Source: Amylibacter sp. IMCC11727
Lineage (GTDB): Bacteria > Pseudomonadota > Alphaproteobacteria > Rhodobacterales > Rhodobacteraceae
NCBI RefSeq assembly: GCF_029854195.1
Contig: NZ_CP122960.1
Coordinates: forward strand, 1,804,001-1,868,000
DNA: 64,000 nucleotides
Direction of reading: 5' to 3'
The stretch's first letter is position 1. Each line of letters begins with the position of its first letter. Below the pieces are notes generated by a model. That model did not search any database. It saw nothing but the letters and a program-made list of their open reading frames with translations, and had not been told where the DNA came from. This document shows positions 60,568-64,000 of this stretch, piece after piece. The position numbers and the translations under genes were made by a program.

Positions 60568-62162
60568 AATTCGGGACGGTACGAACAGCGGATGCAGCGG
60601 GGCACACTTTGGCCCATTCGCTGAGCTTTGACGGCCTTCGGTTCCCAAAAGGGCGCGTTTTAACCGATGCGGACGTGAACGACCTGCAATCGCTTGGGGT
60701 GCGGGACGTGACCGTCGCCCAGTTCGACAGTACTGACACAGATGAAAACACAGCCGCCGCGCAACTCGCAGCCCCTTTGGGGGGGGCGAACATTCGCCAA
60801 ACCGATCCGTTTTCTGGCCGCGTGAACCTGATTGCGCAAACGGGCGGCATTTTGCGTGTTTGCGCATCAGATATCGCCGCGTTCAACGCGGTGAATGAGG
60901 CGATCACCATCGCCACGCTTCCAGATTACGCTCGTGTTTTTGACGGCACGTTGCTCGCCACCATCAAAATCATTCCCTACGCCGCTGCCGCCTCAGACGT
61001 TGCAAAAGCCGTGCAAACGCTCAGCGCCGCAACGCTGCAACTTCATCCCCTGCGCCTCAAAACTGCGCAATTGATCCTCACGGAAACCCCTAATTTCAAA
61101 CCCTCGCTTCTGACCAAAGGCGAAGATGCTGTGCGCACCCGCACCACGGCCCTTGGCCTTGATCTGCGTTCGGTTACAACCGTTCCACATACACAAACCG
61201 CTGTTGCTGACGCGCTCGTAAAATCCACCGCCGATATCACGTTAATCCTCGGCGCTTCGGCCACATCCGACCGCGCTGATGTTGCACCCGCCGCCCTTAT
61301 TGAAGCGGGCGGCACGCTCACCCGGTTCGGTATGCCCGTCGATCCAGGCAACCTCTTGTTCCTCGGCTCGCTTAACGACACACCCGTTGTTGGCCTGCCA
61401 GGGTGTGCCAGATCCCCTGCGTTGAACGGGGCGGATTGGGTGTTGGAACGCCTCTGCGCGGGGTTGCCTGTCACGTCGGATCACATCGCCGCCATGGGCG
61501 TTGGCGGATTGCTCAAAGAGGTCCCAGCCCGCCCTCAACCACGCCGCAACGCCGCCAAGCCATCCGGAAAACCGCATATCCTTTTGCTTGCCGCAGGCAC
61601 CTCAACCCGAATGCGCGGCGACAATAAACTCTTGCGTCAAATCGACGGTGAACCGCTTGTGGTGCGCACAGCAAATCAACTGTCCCAATCATCTGCTGGC
61701 GGTATGACAATCGTCATCAACCCCGAAACCTCGGGCCTTGTTGCCGCTGTTTCGGGGCAGGGCGACCAGATTGTCACAGCCCATGACGCCAACACAGGGC
61801 TCGCGGCCAGTCTGCGTGCAGGAATCAACGCGCTGCCCGCATCTGCCAGCGCCGTGATTATCGCGCTTGCCGATATGCCAGACGTGACCGCGGATGATAT
61901 CGACGCGCTCATTGCGGCTTATGACCCTTCCAACAACGCGCTTATCGTGGCGCCGACCGCCCCAAATGGAAAACGCGGCAACCCCGTCCTGTTTGATCGG
62001 CGCTACTTTGAACCGCTTGCCTCTTTGTCAGGGGACACAGGGGCAAAAGCACTTATCGAAACCGAAACGGCCAATCTCTGCCTGATCCCAAGGGGCGCAG
62101 GCGTGCTTATGGACCTCGATACTCCCGAAGCTTGGGCCGCTTGGGAAGCGGACCGCAGCTGA
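60564..62162 (+). CDS. Fused molybdopterin-binding (MoeA-like) and MobA-like nucleotidyltransferase
   Basis: A 532-residue fusion. The N-terminal part (about 1-330) resembles molybdopterin-binding MoeA/MogA proteins, with GASATSDRADVAPAALIEAGG and VVGLPGCARSP. The C-terminal part (about 345-532) is a NTP transferase of the MobA/MocA type: ILLLAAGTSTRMRGDNKLL, the LADMPDVTADDIDALI region and RGNPVLFDRRYF. Such proteins make molybdopterin cytosine dinucleotide for CO dehydrogenase-type enzymes. It lies in the cox cluster, overlapping coxF, so it probably supplies the cofactor for that enzyme (inference). Confidence 0.88.
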   Translation: MKFGTVRTADAAGHTLAHSLSFDGLRFPKGRVLTDADVNDLQSLGVRDVTVAQFDSTDTDENTAAAQLAAPLGGANIRQTDPFSGRVNLIAQTGGILRVCASDIAAFNAVNEAITIATLPDYARVFDGTLLATIKIIPYAAAASDVAKAVQTLSAATLQLHPLRLKTAQLILTETPNFKPSLLTKGEDAVRTRTTALGLDLRSVTTVPHTQTAVADALVKSTADITLILGASATSDRADVAPAALIEAGGTLTRFGMPVDPGNLLFLGSLNDTPVVGLPGCARSPALNGADWVLERLCAGLPVTSDHIAAMGVGGLLKEVPARPQPRRNAAKPSGKPHILLLAAGTSTRMRGDNKLLRQIDGEPLVVRTANQLSQSSAGGMTIVINPETSGLVAAVSGQGDQIVTAHDANTGLAASLRAGINALPASASAVIIALADMPDVTADDIDALIAAYDPSNNALIVAPTAPNGKRGNPVLFDRRYFEPLASLSGDTGAKALIETETANLCLIPRGAGVLMDLDTPEAWAAWEADRS

Positions 62163-62217
62163 TCCAATTCTTGCAATTCGCTGCAACCCATGGTTCCATC
62201 CCCGTCAGGGAGAAACC

Positions 62218-63177
62218 ATGCCAGCGCAAACCTACGCCAGTCACGTCGAAAAAGTCCAAGCCGAGATCGAAGGCCGCGCCCCTGCGCGCAGCGCCATCGC
62301 CGCAAGCTGGGCACGTTCCGCATTTCACCACGGCCTAGAGCCAGACCTGCGTCTGAACCAAAACGTGCTGACCCAATCCGAATTGAAACGTGAACAGGAA
62401 CGGCTCGATTTACTGCTACATATCGCACGGCCAGTCATGGAACAGCTGTTTGTCGCCGTTGTTAAAACAGGCTGTTGCGTCGTTCTGACCAACAAAGACG
62501 GCGTCATCCTGCACCGCCTGATCCACGAAGTTGACCGTATCGACATGAACGCCGTTGGCGCACGATCAGGCGCGATCTGGTCCGAAGAACATGCAGGCAC
62601 AAACGGCATCGGCACCTGCGCCATCGAAGAACGCCCCGTCACCATCCACAAAGACCAACATTTCCGCGAAGAAATCATCGGCATGTCCTGCGCAGGTGCG
62701 CCGATCTTTGATGTGACGGGTGAAATCATTGCCGTTCTGGATATTTCAAGCGCACGAGAGGATATGCACGCAAGTTTTGCCCAAGTCATGTCATCACTCG
62801 TGGTTAACGCCGCCAATCGCATTGAAACCGAACACTTTCGCGCGGCCTTCAATGGTGCGAAAATCATTGTCGCCGAAGGCCATTCCAACATCGGGACGCC
62901 CTTGCTCGCTTCGGATCGCGACGATCTTGTGATCGGGGCCAACCGCGCTGCGCGCCGCATGTTTGGTTTGCAAAATGAAACCTTTGAAATCCCGCTGCCC
63001 CGTCACGAGATTCTGGCCGAAGAAGCCCCGTCAAACGGGCTTTTGGATGCAGAACGGGCAACCGTGCGCCGTGCGCTCGCCACTGCGCGAGGCAACGCCA
63101 CACAGGCGGCCAAAGACCTCAACGTCAGTCGCGCCACGTTTTACCGTTTGTTGAAAAAGCACGACATCACAACCTGA
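62218..63177 (+). CDS. GAF-Fis transcription regulator without an AAA+ domain
   Basis: A 319-residue DNA-binding regulator. The N-terminus (RSAIAASWARSAFHHGLEPD) and a GAF-type sensor domain (about 75-205) resemble AcoR-like activators, and the C-terminus carries a Fis-type HTH (GNATQAAKDLNVSRATFYRLLKKH). The sigma-54 AAA+ domain of AcoR-type proteins is absent, so it should act through another sigma factor. GGGAGA precedes the ATG. The gene lies between the cofactor gene and coxG; an inverted repeat follows its stop and is repeated before coxD, making it the likely cox regulator (inference). Confidence 0.88.
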   Translation: MPAQTYASHVEKVQAEIEGRAPARSAIAASWARSAFHHGLEPDLRLNQNVLTQSELKREQERLDLLLHIARPVMEQLFVAVVKTGCCVVLTNKDGVILHRLIHEVDRIDMNAVGARSGAIWSEEHAGTNGIGTCAIEERPVTIHKDQHFREEIIGMSCAGAPIFDVTGEIIAVLDISSAREDMHASFAQVMSSLVVNAANRIETEHFRAAFNGAKIIVAEGHSNIGTPLLASDRDDLVIGANRAARRMFGLQNETFEIPLPRHEILAEEAPSNGLLDAERATVRRALATARGNATQAAKDLNVSRATFYRLLKKHDITT

Positions 63178-63179
63178 TC

Positions 63180-63197
63180 TGTCTCAGGTCTGAGACA
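63180..63197. promoter_or_regulatory. Candidate cox operator, copy 2 (before coxG)
   Basis: TGTCTCAG-GT-CTGAGACA, 8-bp perfect arms with a 2-nt centre, immediately after the regulator stop. TTGACA follows 27 nt after the repeat (63225-63230) as a possible -35. Confidence 0.65.
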
Positions 63198-63224
63198 ATC
63201 CCACCGATGGGTGATGCGAAACCG

Positions 63225-63254
63225 TTGACAGGAAAGCGAAGCATCGGGTCTATT
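63225..63254 (+). promoter_or_regulatory. Candidate coxG promoter
   Basis: TTGACA at 63225-63230 and TCTATT at 63249-63254, 18 nt apart, lie 27 nt upstream of the coxG ATG. The -35 matches consensus; the -10 is weak. Confidence 0.4.
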
Positions 63255-63281
63255 TTATGCAGTCTGGGAGGAAAGCATCAC

Positions 63282-63725
63282 ATGGATATGTCTGGCCAAT
63301 ACCGTATCGAAGCCCCAATCGACGTTGTGTGGGCTGCGATCCAAAATCCCGACATCCTGCGCGAAGCCATCCCTGGCTGCGAAGATCTGGACAAAACCAG
63401 CGACACCGAAATGAACGCCAAGGTCGCACTTAAGATCGGCCCCGTGAAAGCAAAATTCGCGGGCGAGGTTGAACTTCAAGATCTAAACCCGCCCAATTCT
63501 TTGAAAATTCAGGGCGAAGGCAAAGGCGGCATTGCAGGCTTTGCCAAGGGCGGCGCGGATGTTCAATTGGCTGAAGATGGCGAGGAAACCATCCTAACGT
63601 ACACCGCCAGCGCACAAGTGGGCGGTAAAATCGCCCAACTCGGTTCGCGGCTAATTCAATCCACGGCGGCGAAACTGGCCGATAAGTTCTTTGCCAATCT
63701 AAAGGATCAACTCGCCGAAACCTAA
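63282..63725 (+). CDS. coxG: CoxG/SRPBCC family protein
   Basis: A 147-residue START/SRPBCC-domain protein of the CoxG type (carbon monoxide dehydrogenase subunit G). The start ATG 63282 has GGGAGG 9 nt upstream. MSGQYRIEAPIDVVWAAIQNPDILREAIPGCEDLD is the family's N-terminal block and KIAQLGSRLIQSTAAKLADKFF the end. In Afipia CoxG anchors the enzyme to the membrane (recalled). It lies between the regulator gene and the CoxS-type subunit gene. Confidence 0.93.
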   Translation: MDMSGQYRIEAPIDVVWAAIQNPDILREAIPGCEDLDKTSDTEMNAKVALKIGPVKAKFAGEVELQDLNPPNSLKIQGEGKGGIAGFAKGGADVQLAEDGEETILTYTASAQVGGKIAQLGSRLIQSTAAKLADKFFANLKDQLAET

Positions 63726-63777
63726 TTCGAAATCATATCATTGGCGCCATGCGCCTGTCATTTTCTGGGAGGATACG

Positions 63778-64000
63778 ATGACCAAAGTTTCAATGACCGT
63801 AAACGGGAAGGCGCGCAGCGCCGAGGTGCCCGACAATACGCTTCTGGTGGACTACATTCGCGAAAACCTGCGCCTGACAGGCACCCATGTTGGCTGTGAC
63901 ACATCCCAGTGCGGCGCGTGCGTTGTGCATGTGAACGGCCAAGCGGTGAAATCCTGCACCATGCTTGCCGCCGCCGCTGATGGGGCCGAGGTGACAACCA
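63778..64000 (+). CDS. coxS: [2Fe-2S] small subunit of a molybdenum hydroxylase (CoxS-like), partial
   Basis: Partial gene truncated by the window edge; 74 codons are visible. Cys40, Cys45, Cys48 and Cys60 (GCDTSQCGACVVHVNG, then KSCT) form the plant-type [2Fe-2S] ferredoxin motif of CO dehydrogenase or xanthine-dehydrogenase-type small subunits. TGGGAGGATACG precedes the ATG. It directly follows coxG, and the large (CoxL) and medium (CoxM) subunits are presumably beyond position 64000. Whether the enzyme is a true CO dehydrogenase cannot be judged without CoxL. Confidence 0.92.
   Translation, partial: MTKVSMTVNGKARSAEVPDNTLLVDYIRENLRLTGTHVGCDTSQCGACVVHVNGQAVKSCTMLAAAADGAEVTT

Noticed and set aside
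1..64000. CRISPR array, insertion sequence or restriction system
   Set aside because: No regularly spaced repeats, transposase, terminal inverted repeats or methylase-type genes were recognised on reading both strands.

Overview
This window reads as a chromosomal stretch of an alphaproteobacterium of the order Rhodobacterales (Roseobacter group). The indications are an L21 with an Ala/Lys-rich tail and a helix-hairpin-helix domain, the dusB-ntrB-ntrC-ntrY-ntrX-trkA-trkH-hfq-hflX order, an IspD-IspF fusion, an NtrC without the GAFTGA motif, a corrinoid/C1 gene cluster and a cox (carbon monoxide dehydrogenase-type) cluster. No rRNA, insertion sequence, prophage or CRISPR array was seen. Base composition and codon use look even throughout. 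The assignment rests on recognised proteins and gene order, not on a database search.

Layout. 1-6.8 kb: rplU-rpmA with a terminator, then acetyltransferases, a LysE exporter, obgE, proB and proA, mostly overlapping or tightly spaced. 6.8-12.1 kb: envelope genes, namely a Tat-exported YcbK-like peptidase, a divergent L,D-transpeptidase, and an lpxD / acyl carrier protein / ketoacyl synthase cassette. 12-19.4 kb: an IalB-like periplasmic protein, a candidate small RNA, a HerA-like ATPase, a CNNM/CorC protein, a metallophosphatase, xerD, and an unknown exported protein preceded by a 44-residue membrane peptide. 19.6-27 kb: aroK-aroB, a radical SAM/EamA pair, and zwf-pgl-pgi. 27.2-34.3 kb: a 29-codon ORF directly ahead of a hybrid histidine kinase, tRNA-Gly(CCC), and a minus-strand C1 cluster (virulence-factor-family protein, metF-like gene, corrinoid methyltransferase, solitary ectoine synthase, corrinoid activation protein). 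34.5-45.3 kb: ppx/gppA, rlmE, an overlapping speB / class IV aminotransferase / DUF985 / desaturase operon, a TDT transporter, hpt, ratA, a nitronate monooxygenase, cinA, pgpA and ispDF. 45.4-57.3 kb: dusB and the two Ntr two-component systems, then Trk potassium uptake, hfq and hflX. 57.4-64 kb: coxD, coxE, xdhC/coxF, a MoeA-MobA fusion, a GAF-Fis regulator, coxG and the start of a CoxS-type [2Fe-2S] subunit running off the window.

How they work together. The cox genes form a maturation and regulation module for a molybdenum hydroxylase. An 18-bp inverted repeat ahead of coxG recurs (14/18 identical) ahead of coxD, at almost the same distance from a possible promoter, which suggests one regulon. 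The C1 cluster has the parts for moving methyl groups from a corrinoid protein to tetrahydrofolate and for repairing the cobalt centre. Two of its genes share a 16-nt upstream element, two of its proteins end in an Arg-rich tail, and a complete solitary EctC sits between them. These two regions, with the small ORFs and the candidate RNA, are the parts most worth a closer look.
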